Shown: positions 44,440-55,697 of the stretch, in pieces
How positions within the stretch are numbered: position 1 is the stretch's first letter
How the letters are laid out: every line of letters begins with the position of its first letter
Source: an uncultured bacterium
GTDB lineage: Bacteria; Planctomycetota; Phycisphaerae; Phycisphaerales; UBA1924
Length of the DNA stretch: 64,000 nucleotides
NCBI GenBank assembly: GCA_903834785.1
Contig: CAILKP010000042.1
Coordinates: forward strand, 1 to 64,000
Direction of reading: 5' to 3'
The notes under the pieces: model-generated
What the model saw: the letters and a program-made list of their open reading frames with translations, nothing else
Database searches by the model: none
What the model was told of the DNA's origin: nothing
Program-made: the position numbers and the translations under genes

Positions 44440-45790
44440 CCGCCACCTCTCTCGCCGCACCGTGCTTCGTGGCTTAGGCGTAACCATGGCCCTTCCGCTG
44501 CTGGACATCATGGATACGCCGCCGCTGCGGGCGCTGGCCAGCCGAGCTGCCGCGGCAGAGACACTGGCTGCGGGTGCGCCACCGGTTCGACTGGCGTTTG
44601 TGTTCATGCCCAACGGTGTGAACTACGACGCCTGGCAGGTCAAGGGCGAGGGGCGAGACTTCGCGCTCTCGCCGACGCTCGAGCCGCTGTCTCCGGTGCG
44701 CGACCACGTCAACGTGCTGACCGGTCTGACGCTTTCGAAAGCGCGTGCCAATGGCGACGGACCGGGTGATCACGCCCGCAGTTCCGCCTCGTTCCTGACC
44801 GGTAATCAGGCACGCAAGACAGCCGGCAACGACATCCGCAACGGCATTTCGGTCGATCAGGTGGCGGCCAGAGCCATCGGCAACCGGACACGCCTGCCCT
44901 CGCTGGAGCTGGGCTGCGAGCACTCGCAGTCAGCCGGCAACTGTGACTCGGGCTACTCGTGTGCGTACACGTCCAACATCTCGTGGCGTGATGAGTCAAC
45001 GCCCATGGCCAAGGCCATCGACCCCGCCGTCGCGTTCGAGCGGCTGTTCGGTGATGCCAGTCAGGCCGCCGCGGCAAAGGAGAGGCTCAGCCGCCGGCAG
45101 AGCATCCTGGACTTCGTGCTCGAGGACTCTAAGAGTCTCGAGAATCGTCTCGGTGCATCGGATCGTCGGAAGCTCGATCAGTTCCAGACTTCCGTCCGCG
45201 AGATCGAGCTGCGCATCGACCGCGCCCGCAAGGAGCAGAGCCCGGTCAAGGTCCCTGACTATCCGGTGCCCGCAGGCATCCCGCAGAAGTTCAGCGAGCA
45301 CATCGATCTGATGTACGACATGCTGCTGCTGGCGTTCCAGACCGACTCGACGCGCATCAGCACCCTCATGCTCGCCGTTGATGGCAGCAACCGCGCGTTC
45401 CCAGAGATTGACATCAAGGACGGCCACCACCACCTCTCGCACCATCAGAACAACCACGAGATGATCGAGAAGATCCGCCGCATTGACCGGTTCTACGTCG
45501 AGCGATTCGCCCGCTTCATCAAGCAAATGGGTGAAACCGCCGAAGGCGGCGGCACGCTGCTGGACCACTCGCTGGTTCTCCTTGGCGGCGGTATCAGCGA
45601 CGGCAACCGGCATAACCACGAGAACCTGCCGATTATCCTCGCCGGCCGCGGCGGCAACTCGGTCCAGACCGGTCGCATCATCAACAGCCCGGTCGAAACG
45701 CCACTGTGCAACCTGTATCTGTCGATGCTCGAGCGTGCCGGCTGCCCGCAGCCGAGCTTCTCCGACAGCACCGGCCCGCTGGCGCTGTGA
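44432..45790 (+). CDS. Tat-exported DUF1552 protein
   Basis: Protein of 452 residues starting at a GTG inside the end of the preceding gene, which implies translational coupling. The N-terminus SRRTVLRGLGVTMALPLLD is a twin-arginine signal. The body is DUF1552 throughout: RLAFVFMPNGVNYDAWQV, HVNVLTGLTLSKA, GDHARSSASFLTG and GHHHLSHHQNN. DUF1552 and the DUF1587/1592 cytochromes are almost always encoded as a pair in planctomycetes; their joint substrate is not established. Confidence 0.9.
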   Translation: MTSRHLSRRTVLRGLGVTMALPLLDIMDTPPLRALASRAAAAETLAAGAPPVRLAFVFMPNGVNYDAWQVKGEGRDFALSPTLEPLSPVRDHVNVLTGLTLSKARANGDGPGDHARSSASFLTGNQARKTAGNDIRNGISVDQVAARAIGNRTRLPSLELGCEHSQSAGNCDSGYSCAYTSNISWRDESTPMAKAIDPAVAFERLFGDASQAAAAKERLSRRQSILDFVLEDSKSLENRLGASDRRKLDQFQTSVREIELRIDRARKEQSPVKVPDYPVPAGIPQKFSEHIDLMYDMLLLAFQTDSTRISTLMLAVDGSNRAFPEIDIKDGHHHLSHHQNNHEMIEKIRRIDRFYVERFARFIKQMGETAEGGGTLLDHSLVLLGGGISDGNRHNHENLPIILAGRGGNSVQTGRIINSPVETPLCNLYLSMLERAGCPQPSFSDSTGPLAL

Positions 45791-45852
45791 GTACGCGGGG
45801 AACGTGAGAGCCAGCGTTTCCCCGTCACACGGCCGACGCGTTACCGTCGCCC

Positions 45853-46290
45853 ATGTCCTACACCATCACCCTCGATCCCGCCCGCCAGGAGCTCGACCGC
45901 ATCCACGCGCTGCTTGCCAGCACCTACTGGTCGCCGGGCATCCGCAAGGAGGTGGTGGCCCGGGCGCTGGCCAGCAGCCTGACCGCCCTGGCTATCGAGG
46001 ACGGGTCAGGACAGATCGTGGGTGTGGCCCGAGTGGTGACCGACTACGCCACCTTCGCCTGGCTGTGCGACGTCTTTGTCGATCCTGAGCACCGGTCCCG
46101 CGGCCTGTCCAAACGCATGCTGGCGGCCCTTGAGGCCGATCCGCGGCTGGCCACCCTTCGCCGCTGGTGCCTGGCCACGCGGGATGCCCACGGGCTCTAC
46201 ACCCAGTTTGGCTACCAGCCCGTCCGCCCCGGGGTGTGGATGGAGAAGCGCCTGCCCGACGCCAACTGGCAGCAGATGCCGCCCGGCTGA
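45853..46290 (+). CDS. GNAT-family N-acetyltransferase
   Basis: Protein of 145 residues with the acetyl-CoA site DVFVDPEHRSRGLSKRML (about 74-91) and a C-terminal GLYTQFGYQPVRPGVWMEK segment usual in small GNATs. The substrate cannot be read. It stands alone between the DUF1552 gene and ppdK. Confidence 0.9.
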   Translation: MSYTITLDPARQELDRIHALLASTYWSPGIRKEVVARALASSLTALAIEDGSGQIVGVARVVTDYATFAWLCDVFVDPEHRSRGLSKRMLAALEADPRLATLRRWCLATRDAHGLYTQFGYQPVRPGVWMEKRLPDANWQQMPPG

Positions 46291-46296
46291 GCCCGG

Positions 46297-46340
46297 CACC
46301 CCTCCCGCACCCCTCCCGCACCCCTCACACACCCCTCCGG
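46297..46340. repeat. 11-bp direct repeats CACCCCTCCCG
   Basis: Two perfect units (46297-46307, 46308-46318) and a diverged third (CACCCCTCACA onward) lie just after the GNAT stop. The rest of the 246-base gap to ppdK contains no gene. Confidence 0.75.
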
Positions 46341-46403
46341 CCAGCCCGCCACCCGGCAATTTCCAGACTTTTCCAGACCATGGAACGGTTTGCATGACCG
46401 CCT

Positions 46404-46431
46404 TTGACGTGCTTGCGTCCTAAACTATCGG
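46404..46431 (+). promoter_or_regulatory. Possible promoter of ppdK
   Basis: TTGACG (46404-46409), a 16-base spacer and TATCGG (46426-46431) resemble a sigma-70-type promoter with a weak -10, about 105 bases before the ppdK start. This is a pattern call only. Confidence 0.3.
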
Positions 46432-46536
46432 TCTGTCCTTCTCTAGGAACGCCGCCCGCGTGCCCCGGCGTCCATTTACCGAACGCTTTCCAAACCTTCC
46501 GGGCATTGCAGTTCCATCGCACAGAGGCCTTCATTT

Positions 46537-49272
<2,736 letters not shown>

Positions 49273-49322
49273 GCCGCAGGGCCGGTAGTGCCCACGCCGC
49301 TTGCCTCGATCTGAACTGACCC

Positions 49323-49357
49323 AAGGCCGCCCGGACTCATCCGGGCGGCCTTTTTCG
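49323..49357 (+). terminator. Rho-independent terminator of ppdK
   Basis: Perfect 13-bp stem AAGGCCGCCCGGA (49323-49335) and TCCGGGCGGCCTT (49340-49352), loop CTCA, then a run of Ts to 49355. Confidence 0.95.
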
Positions 49358-49404
49358 TTGCGGTTCCAGCGACGCGGTCGCAGTTCGCCCCACCTCCAGC
49401 CTTA

Positions 49405-49442
49405 CCAAACAAATAGGCGGCCTGGTTTTCACCAAGGCCGCC
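49405..49442 (-). terminator. Terminator of the HDOD gene
   Basis: On the minus strand GGCGGCC, a bulged T, TGGT, loop GAAA, ACCA and GGCCGCC form a hairpin followed by TATTTGTTT. The stem core resembles the ppdK terminator on the opposite strand. Confidence 0.8.
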
Positions 49443-49500
49443 CGGAGGGAGAAAGAGAGATTGTTCAGCGGGCCCCTGCCGGCCCAGCACTCGTTCAGTT

Positions 49501-50382
49501 TCAGGTCGTCAGCATCGCGCTGACGGTCGCCACGTGCTCGGGCAGCTTGGCGCGGATGCCGTCGATATCCTCGGCGCTGAGCTTGAGCTCATCGAGCACA
49601 TCCTGGTTGATCTCCGGGTAGGCGACGTCGAGCTTGAAGCCGCCTTCCTTGAGCTCGTAGGCCAGACGGTCGGCCACGTACACCATCGCAGGCAGCGTGC
49701 GGCTGTCCTCGGGCAGTTCCAGCGGTCGGTGGTGGTAGCCCGTGACCAGCGCAAAGGCGCGGGGGAACTTCCACTTCTCGCACAGCGCCGCACCGAAGTC
49801 CTGGTGCGTGGCGCCGAAGATCGCGATCTCGTTGGCCATCATGTCCGCGTTGGGGCCTCCTTCGGCCGTCTTGTTGACGACCTCGACGAGCTTGTTGCGG
49901 TCAAACTGCAGCATGACCATCACGCCGATGTCGTGGAGCAGACCCGAGAGGAACGCCTCATCGGACAGGCCCAGCTTCAGCTTGTCGGCCTGCAGCTTCG
50001 TCGCCGAGGCCACGGCCACCGAGTGCAGCCACAGATCGCGAGCCGAGAAGTTCGGCGTCAGGTTGCCGCCCTTGAAGAGCTTGGCCAGCGATGCGGCGAT
50101 GGCGATGTTCTTGACGGCGTTGAGCCCCAGCAGCACGATGGCGCGATTGATCGAACCGATCTGCCCCGGCAGGCCGTAGAACGCCGAGTTGACCACCTTG
50201 AGGATGCGCGTGCACAGCGCCGGGTCCTTGGCAATCACGTTGTGAAGATCCTGCGCCGTGGAGGTAGGATCCTCGACGAGCTGAATGATCTTCAGCGTGA
50301 TCTCGGGAAGCGTCGCGATGTGCGCGATTTCCTTGATTGCCGAAGCGACCACCGCGTCACGTTGTGCTGTATCAACGGCCAT
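49501..50382 (-). CDS. HDOD-domain signalling protein
   Basis: Protein of 293 residues; GGAG five bases before the ATG at 50382. The HDOD domain covers about 15-215: IAHIATLPEITLKIIQLVED, IAKDPALCTRILKVVNSAFYG, INRAIVLLGLNAVKNIAIA and SGLLHDIGVMVML, where HD is kept but the wider HD-GYP signature is not. HDOD proteins act as non-catalytic regulators in stress and motility signalling. It is divergent from the dockerin-tailed gene. Confidence 0.9.
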   Translation of the reverse strand: MAVDTAQRDAVVASAIKEIAHIATLPEITLKIIQLVEDPTSTAQDLHNVIAKDPALCTRILKVVNSAFYGLPGQIGSINRAIVLLGLNAVKNIAIAASLAKLFKGGNLTPNFSARDLWLHSVAVASATKLQADKLKLGLSDEAFLSGLLHDIGVMVMLQFDRNKLVEVVNKTAEGGPNADMMANEIAIFGATHQDFGAALCEKWKFPRAFALVTGYHHRPLELPEDSRTLPAMVYVADRLAYELKEGGFKLDVAYPEINQDVLDELKLSAEDIDGIRAKLPEHVATVSAMLTT

Positions 50383-50568
50383 AAGAGCTCCAACTCCAGA
50401 GTGTGGCGGCAAGGACTCGCCGCAGTACTTGTCCTATCGGCAGGAAGCTGCGCTAACTTCGGCACGTTCAAAAAGGGAAAGTCCGAGAACACCCGTTGCT
50501 GTAAAAATTTGCATTTCAAACAAGTGATTCGTGGTATGTCATCGCGACGGTGGTACTTTGTACGTTCT

Positions 50569-52224
50569 ATGACACGCACGAACCACGGTCGGACTGAGAG
50601 TTTTCGGGTTCTGTTCCCTATGACCGCCTTCGCGCCGGCATTCCTGCTGGCTGCCGCGGGGTTGCTGGCCAGCGGGCCGGCGGCCATGGCCCAGTGGACG
50701 AACGACACCAGCACGAACCTGGTCATCAATAACAACTCGGGCGACCAGGTGCAGCCCAAGGTGGTCTGCACCTCCAGCGGACGCACGCTGATCGCGTTCT
50801 TTGATAACAGTCCTCCGGGCGGGTATGACGTCCGGCTGCAGTCGCTTGATGCGGCGGGCAACCCGGAATGGGCGATCGGCGGCATCCTGATCGCCGACCG
50901 CGCCGTCTCCTCCACGGTGGACTACGACCTTGCGGTCGATGCGCAGGGCAACGCGTACGTCACCTACAACGACGATGGTGGTGTCGGCGGCACGTCCCAG
51001 CAGATCGCCGTGCAGAAGGTCAGCCCTGCGGGCCAGAAGCTCTGGGGTGATCGGGGCGTCACGCTCACCAGCGGCACGACCGCCAAGAACAACCCCAAGG
51101 TCACCGTGCTCAGCGGTGACGGCACGGTTGTCGTGGGCTGGATCGGCCAGAACAACTTCAGCGTGCGCACACTCACGTCCGAGGGTGTGCCCGCCGCGAC
51201 GAGCATCACCGTCAATGACGGCACGCTGTACGTGGCCCTGTCGGACCTCAAGGCCGTCAGCCCGACGGAGTACATGGCGCTGTACATCCGCGGCACCACG
51301 GCCAGTGCGATCACGTCGGCCAAGGCGCTATACAGCCAGAAGTTCAACGCCGCCGGTGTGGCGCAGTGGAACGGCGGCGCACCGGTGATCATCTTCAACA
51401 CCTCCAGCGTCCAGAACGGCTATTTCCCCAGCCTGGTGCCCGACGGCTCCGGCGGCGGAATCGTGGGCTTCTACGAGAACGGCGGCAGCCGCAACAGCTA
51501 CGTGCAGCATGTGCTGTCGAGCGGCACACGCCGCTTCGCGACACCGGTCGCTACAACCGGGGCTACCGCGAATCTCATCCGCATCTCCTGCTCCGTCGCC
51601 TACGACGTGGCCACCGATCAGTACTACACCGTGTCGGAGCAAAGCTCCTCACCGACACAGGGCTCGTACTCGGTCATCGCGCAGAAGATAGACGGCAATG
51701 GCCAGCGCATGTGGGGCGATGGCGGTATCGTCCTTCAGTCGCCCGGCACGCGACAGCCCAGCTTCACCCAGGCCCGGCTCCGCGCTGGCGGCATGTACGC
51801 CTTCGGTTTCCTGCTGAGCTCGGCAACGACCGCCGATGTTGTCTCCTGGGGCATCGACGACGATGCCAACATCGCCTTCTCGACTCCGATCAACACCACA
51901 TTCTCCGGCAAGAGCCGTCTGGCATCCGCCGTGCATCCCAGCGGGTATGCCGTGCTGGCCTTCGGCAGTGGCAGCTCAGGTAACACCGATCTGCTGGCCC
52001 AGAACCTCAACGCCAATGGCACGCTTGGCCTGCCCGCGGCACCCGCCTGCCTGGCGGATACCAACGGCGACGGCTCGGTTGACGGTGGTGATTTCATCGC
52101 CTTCATCAACTCGTTTGCCATCGGCGATGCTTCGGTGGATCCGCTGGCCGATGTGATCGTTGATGGTACGATCGACGGCAGCGACTTCATCGCGTTTATC
52201 AACGCATTTGGGGCGGGCTGCTGA
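50569..52224 (+). CDS. Exported beta-propeller-like protein with GC-type dockerin tail
   Basis: About 551 residues from the ATG at 50569; ATGs at 50536 and 50620 are also in frame, and none has a clear Shine-Dalgarno. The hydrophobic signal core is APAFLLAAAGLLASGPAAMAQ. The long central part has repeated blade-like segments (PSLVPDGSGGGIVGFYENGG, SVIAQKIDGNGQRMWGDGG, VQKVSPAGQKLWGDRG) ending in D.G..(M/L)WGD.G, typical of secreted planctomycete propellers. The end has two dockerin-like repeats (NGDGSVDGGDFIAFINSF and DGTIDGSDFIAFINAF) and stops at GAGC. Its tail overlaps the convergent phytase-like gene by 26 bases. Confidence 0.82.
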   Translation: MTRTNHGRTESFRVLFPMTAFAPAFLLAAAGLLASGPAAMAQWTNDTSTNLVINNNSGDQVQPKVVCTSSGRTLIAFFDNSPPGGYDVRLQSLDAAGNPEWAIGGILIADRAVSSTVDYDLAVDAQGNAYVTYNDDGGVGGTSQQIAVQKVSPAGQKLWGDRGVTLTSGTTAKNNPKVTVLSGDGTVVVGWIGQNNFSVRTLTSEGVPAATSITVNDGTLYVALSDLKAVSPTEYMALYIRGTTASAITSAKALYSQKFNAAGVAQWNGGAPVIIFNTSSVQNGYFPSLVPDGSGGGIVGFYENGGSRNSYVQHVLSSGTRRFATPVATTGATANLIRISCSVAYDVATDQYYTVSEQSSSPTQGSYSVIAQKIDGNGQRMWGDGGIVLQSPGTRQPSFTQARLRAGGMYAFGFLLSSATTADVVSWGIDDDANIAFSTPINTTFSGKSRLASAVHPSGYAVLAFGSGSSGNTDLLAQNLNANGTLGLPAAPACLADTNGDGSVDGGDFIAFINSFAIGDASVDPLADVIVDGTIDGSDFIAFINAFGAGC

Positions 52225-53830
52225 TCGCGGCCTGAGCTCCGCCCGACAACTTGACGTGGTACACCAGAACGAGGGTGTCAATCGAGAACCGGCTCTGGCC
52301 GGCGACGGTTCCGTTCATCATCACCTTCGGCGTCTTAAAGTCATTGTCTGAGCCGACGAACAGATACGCGTCGTCCGGCTCGGGTGTGTCTAGTGCGGGC
52401 ACGAGCATCAGCCCTTCAAACTTTTCGCTCAGCGCGCCGGCATCCACCGTGCCGGAACCCATGACCCGCAGGCCGAACTTGGCGAGCTGGGCCTCATCGA
52501 GCAGGTCAACCGCTGGCTGTGAGGCGGCGGCTGTAACTGCCTGCGGCAGCGGGCCGGTGCCGAAGCCTACGGCCTTGCGGGGCTCGGAGCCGCCCTTGGG
52601 CTCCAGCGGTGAGCCGCTCCAGGTGGTACCCAGCAGATTCGTTGCGCCCGCCAGATCGATGACGTTGACGCGCTTGTACGCCGGCTTTTCCTCATCATCG
52701 GCTCCCTGGCCCAGGTTGTCCCGCTCCAGCGCGAGCAGTTGCGTTGCGCTGAGTGCAAGCAACTCGCTGCAGGGGGCCGACTTCTTCTTGCCCTTCTTGC
52801 CGATCTCATAAACCGGCAGTGCGGTGACGTACTCGCCGGTCAGTGCGCCGAAGTCCGGCGAGCCCGGCTTGATACTCCACGTGTAGATCCGTGTGTAGAC
52901 CGCTGACCCCTCCTCGCCGCCGTCCTGCATCAGCGGGCTCTGCATCATGCCCACCAGCACTTCGCCGCCGGGCAACTGGGTCAGCGATTCCATTCCGCGG
53001 TTGCTTCGACGTCCAAACTCCGGGTTGCTCCGCGTGCCGAAGAACGGACGCCACCCCGCGCTGGCAGGGTTCGGATCCCGATCCAGCGGAAGAGCGTTCC
53101 GCGGCCGCTCGAGTACGCTCGTCACCTTTCCTGACGGCGAGAACTGATACACACTCGGCCCGTACTCCTCGCTGATGAACAGCGAACTGAACGTGCCCGG
53201 CTTGCCGCTGTCGGCGACGAGGACGACACCCTCGGGATCAATGAACGGCAGCACCACCGGCTGAGGCCAGCCTCTGGCCCACTCGGCTGCAAACGGCCCG
53301 GTCCCCGGATCGGCGCCAAGAAAATCCACCCACTTTGCCTGCGGCCCGGCGGCAGTCTTGAGCAAGTCGTCGCCGTCGGGCCGCTGCAGCAGCACGGTGC
53401 GTGTGAGTTCAATCTTCAGTTGATCCTGAGCCAGCGGAGCAGCGCCGGCAGCAGCGCGTGATCCGGACGGCCCATGGGCGGGCAGCAACTTGAACTTCGC
53501 TGTGTGGAACCGGGGGTTGTACGGCACGATGCCATCGGCAAAGCCGCGGTCCGGCAGCAAGACAAGCTCGCCGACGATCGCTCCGCCCTCCAATCTCACG
53601 GTGCCGGGCACCAGCGCCATCGCCGAGAACATCCCGCCGAGACTCTCGAGTGGCTCTCCCTTGCCGCCGGTGTGCAGGTCCATCGCATCGTGGGGGATGC
53701 GGCACACACCGACCAGCCCAAGATTCGTTACCGCTGGCCCGGCTCCGCCCGCCGCACCGTTTACATCTCCCCACGCCACTGTCGACAGCACCGTTCCCGC
53801 ACAGAGCGCGGCCACAAGGGGATTCGCCAT
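52199..53830 (-). CDS. Phytase-like esterase (pfam13449-type)
   Basis: About 543 residues from the ATG at 53830; a TTG two codons upstream is possible. A signal peptide (MANPLVAALCAGTVLSTVAWG) is evident. LPDRGFADGIVPYNPRFHTAKF, SEEYGPSVYQFSPSGK, NRGMESLTQLPGG, LLALERDN and KFEGLMLVP match the esterase-like-activity-of-phytase family, whose members are secreted beta-propeller enzymes with proposed phosphoesterase activity. Substrate unknown. Confidence 0.82.
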   Translation of the reverse strand: MANPLVAALCAGTVLSTVAWGDVNGAAGGAGPAVTNLGLVGVCRIPHDAMDLHTGGKGEPLESLGGMFSAMALVPGTVRLEGGAIVGELVLLPDRGFADGIVPYNPRFHTAKFKLLPAHGPSGSRAAAGAAPLAQDQLKIELTRTVLLQRPDGDDLLKTAAGPQAKWVDFLGADPGTGPFAAEWARGWPQPVVLPFIDPEGVVLVADSGKPGTFSSLFISEEYGPSVYQFSPSGKVTSVLERPRNALPLDRDPNPASAGWRPFFGTRSNPEFGRRSNRGMESLTQLPGGEVLVGMMQSPLMQDGGEEGSAVYTRIYTWSIKPGSPDFGALTGEYVTALPVYEIGKKGKKKSAPCSELLALSATQLLALERDNLGQGADDEEKPAYKRVNVIDLAGATNLLGTTWSGSPLEPKGGSEPRKAVGFGTGPLPQAVTAAASQPAVDLLDEAQLAKFGLRVMGSGTVDAGALSEKFEGLMLVPALDTPEPDDAYLFVGSDNDFKTPKVMMNGTVAGQSRFSIDTLVLVYHVKLSGGAQAAISSPPQMR

Positions 53831-53974
53831 CTCCAAGTCTAAACCGCGGCAGGATCGATGCCACGGCTCACAGCAAAACCGCGGATTGTGCCCGGCGTCT
53901 TTGCGCTTCGATTACATTCGGAATGGTTCTTGTTTGGGCGCGTGCCGCGAGCTGAGTGTTCGCAGGCCGCGGCA

Positions 53975-55177
53975 TTAGTGCGTCGGCGGCTCGGGGGCCC
54001 GGAAAGCCACGCCGATCTGAAAGCACGGCACGGGATAGGCCATGCGCAGCCGATACACGCGGAACTCATCGGGTGAGCGGCCGATCTGCCCGCAGATCCG
54101 CTGGATCATCTTGGCGTAGTTGGGGACTTCCGGAACGGAGAAGCGTTCCACGGAATCGGGGATGAAGCTGACCGACTCGGTCACCGCCACGCGGTCGATG
54201 TCGCGCGCACGGTCGTTGGGGTTGGCCGGGCCGCGTGATCCGGGGTTGTACACCAGCAGTTCGGGTTCGCTTCCGGGGAACACATCGCGGTGCAGGATGG
54301 CGTCACAGATGAGCATCCGCACGGGAGTGTCAACGAACAGAGAAACGCCCCGCCGCACAGACTCACCGACGGCGTATCGCCGCGAACCGCGGTCGGTGTG
54401 GCTCACCGCCAGCATGTCCGTCAGCGCGTCCTTGCCGATGCGATCGTCTGCCAGCTGATGGCGAACCTGTCCGCCGCTGACGGCAACGTCCAGCTTGGCC
54501 GGCTCGTTGGTGTAGAACTCCTGAAGCGAGATCGGACTTTGCGACGGCCCGGGCTCTGCGCTCTGGTCGCGGAACGGGCTGCCGAAGGTGAAGTACACGG
54601 GTGTGTCCGGCCGCAGCCGGCGCATCCCCAGCGCGCCCTGAATCGTCGTGACGGCGATGAACTCGGGGTCCACCGCTGAGGGCACGAAGAACATCGACGT
54701 CAGCCAGGTGTTCGCTTCAAGGCCAAGGATCTGCCGCAGCCCGCTGAACACGTCCGATCGTGCCGATTGGTCAACCCGGGCCCGCAGACTGCTGGACTGC
54801 CCGCCGATGGCCGCGTGCAGCGCGGCTCGCGTCCCGAACCGGCTGCGGATCAGCAAGTCGAATCGTTCGATCGCCCTTCCACCGGTCTCGATGAGCGCCG
54901 GATCCGCTCCAAGCCGTGCCGCCGCCGCTACAAAGTCACGCAGCGAGTCGGGGCCGGGGATGCGCTCGAGCACATCAAACGGTGTGGACTGTTCCACCGC
55001 CCCCATCAGTTTGCTCATCGTCACCCGGCTGAGCTCAAGCTTCCGCGACAGGGTCGTCGGAGAGTGCGGCCCATCGGGGATCGCCGCCAGAATCGCCCGG
55101 ATCGACTCCGTCAGCAGCTGCGAAGTCTCTTCCACATCAGGATGCACGGCCGGTGCCAGGTCTGTCATGCCCGCCAT
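53975..55177 (-). CDS. HTH-containing protein of unknown function
   Basis: About 400 residues; starts at 55177 or 55168 are both plausible. The N-terminal region (about 25-75) looks like a winged helix-turn-helix: PHSPTTLSRKLELSRVTMSKL. The remaining 320 residues contain no motif that I recognise; MKLxx-like regulatory or peptidase signatures are absent. Conserved-looking islands include NTWLTSMFFVP and QLADDRIGKDALTDM. It may be a transcriptional regulator with a large sensor domain. It is divergent from the Imm53-like gene with a 137-base gap. Confidence 0.65.
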   Translation of the reverse strand: MAGMTDLAPAVHPDVEETSQLLTESIRAILAAIPDGPHSPTTLSRKLELSRVTMSKLMGAVEQSTPFDVLERIPGPDSLRDFVAAAARLGADPALIETGGRAIERFDLLIRSRFGTRAALHAAIGGQSSSLRARVDQSARSDVFSGLRQILGLEANTWLTSMFFVPSAVDPEFIAVTTIQGALGMRRLRPDTPVYFTFGSPFRDQSAEPGPSQSPISLQEFYTNEPAKLDVAVSGGQVRHQLADDRIGKDALTDMLAVSHTDRGSRRYAVGESVRRGVSLFVDTPVRMLICDAILHRDVFPGSEPELLVYNPGSRGPANPNDRARDIDRVAVTESVSFIPDSVERFSVPEVPNYAKMIQRICGQIGRSPDEFRVYRLRMAYPVPCFQIGVAFRAPEPPTH

Positions 55178-55314
55178 TCTAGCTGACAAAGTCCCCTGAA
55201 TCGGGTATGTCCGGAGTCGAGCTCTCTGGCGCGGCGGCGCTTGCCGAAGCGGTGATAGAGGCCTCTGCGGAGATCAATCCTGCCTCCTCGCTGCTCCCAT
55301 AGGGTCATCGTGTC

Positions 55315-55653
55315 ATGACCCAGCCGAGCGTCAACAGCCTGTTGCCGCGGCTCCAGCAGTGGTACCACTCGCAGTGTGGCGGCACGTGGGAACACGCCGG
55401 TGGCGTCCGCATTCAGACACTCGACAACCCCGGTTGGTCGCTGGTCGTCGACCTTCGCGGCATCAAACTGGCGGGACGTTCGTTCACCCCGATCAATCGC
55501 TTGGCCCCGATCAAGGGGCCTTTGACCGAGTGGCTGGTCTGCTCCGTAATCAACGGCCAGTTTCAGGCCTTCGGCGGACCGGACAAACCGGCCGAGATGA
55601 TCGCAGTGTTCCTGAACTGGGCCGACGAGAAACCCGCCGCTCCAGCGCGGTGA
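55315..55653 (+). CDS. Imm53-like immunity-family protein
   Basis: Protein of 112 residues. LPRLQQWYHSQCGGTWEH, GVRIQTLDNPGWSLVVDL and the ILAGRSF-like KLAGRSFTP segment match the Imm53 family, predicted immunity proteins of polymorphic toxin systems (W-Y-x-S-x-C-x-G-x-WEH followed by TLDNPGW). No toxin gene with Rhs, WXG or other delivery features is next to it. Such orphan immunity genes can protect against toxins from neighbours. The assignment rests on pattern recognition of the family core. Confidence 0.75.
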   Translation: MTQPSVNSLLPRLQQWYHSQCGGTWEHAGGVRIQTLDNPGWSLVVDLRGIKLAGRSFTPINRLAPIKGPLTEWLVCSVINGQFQAFGGPDKPAEMIAVFLNWADEKPAAPAR

Positions 55654-55697
55654 AACCGCAGTAACGCAGCAGTTTCGGGGACGCCCGAGCCGGTCAG

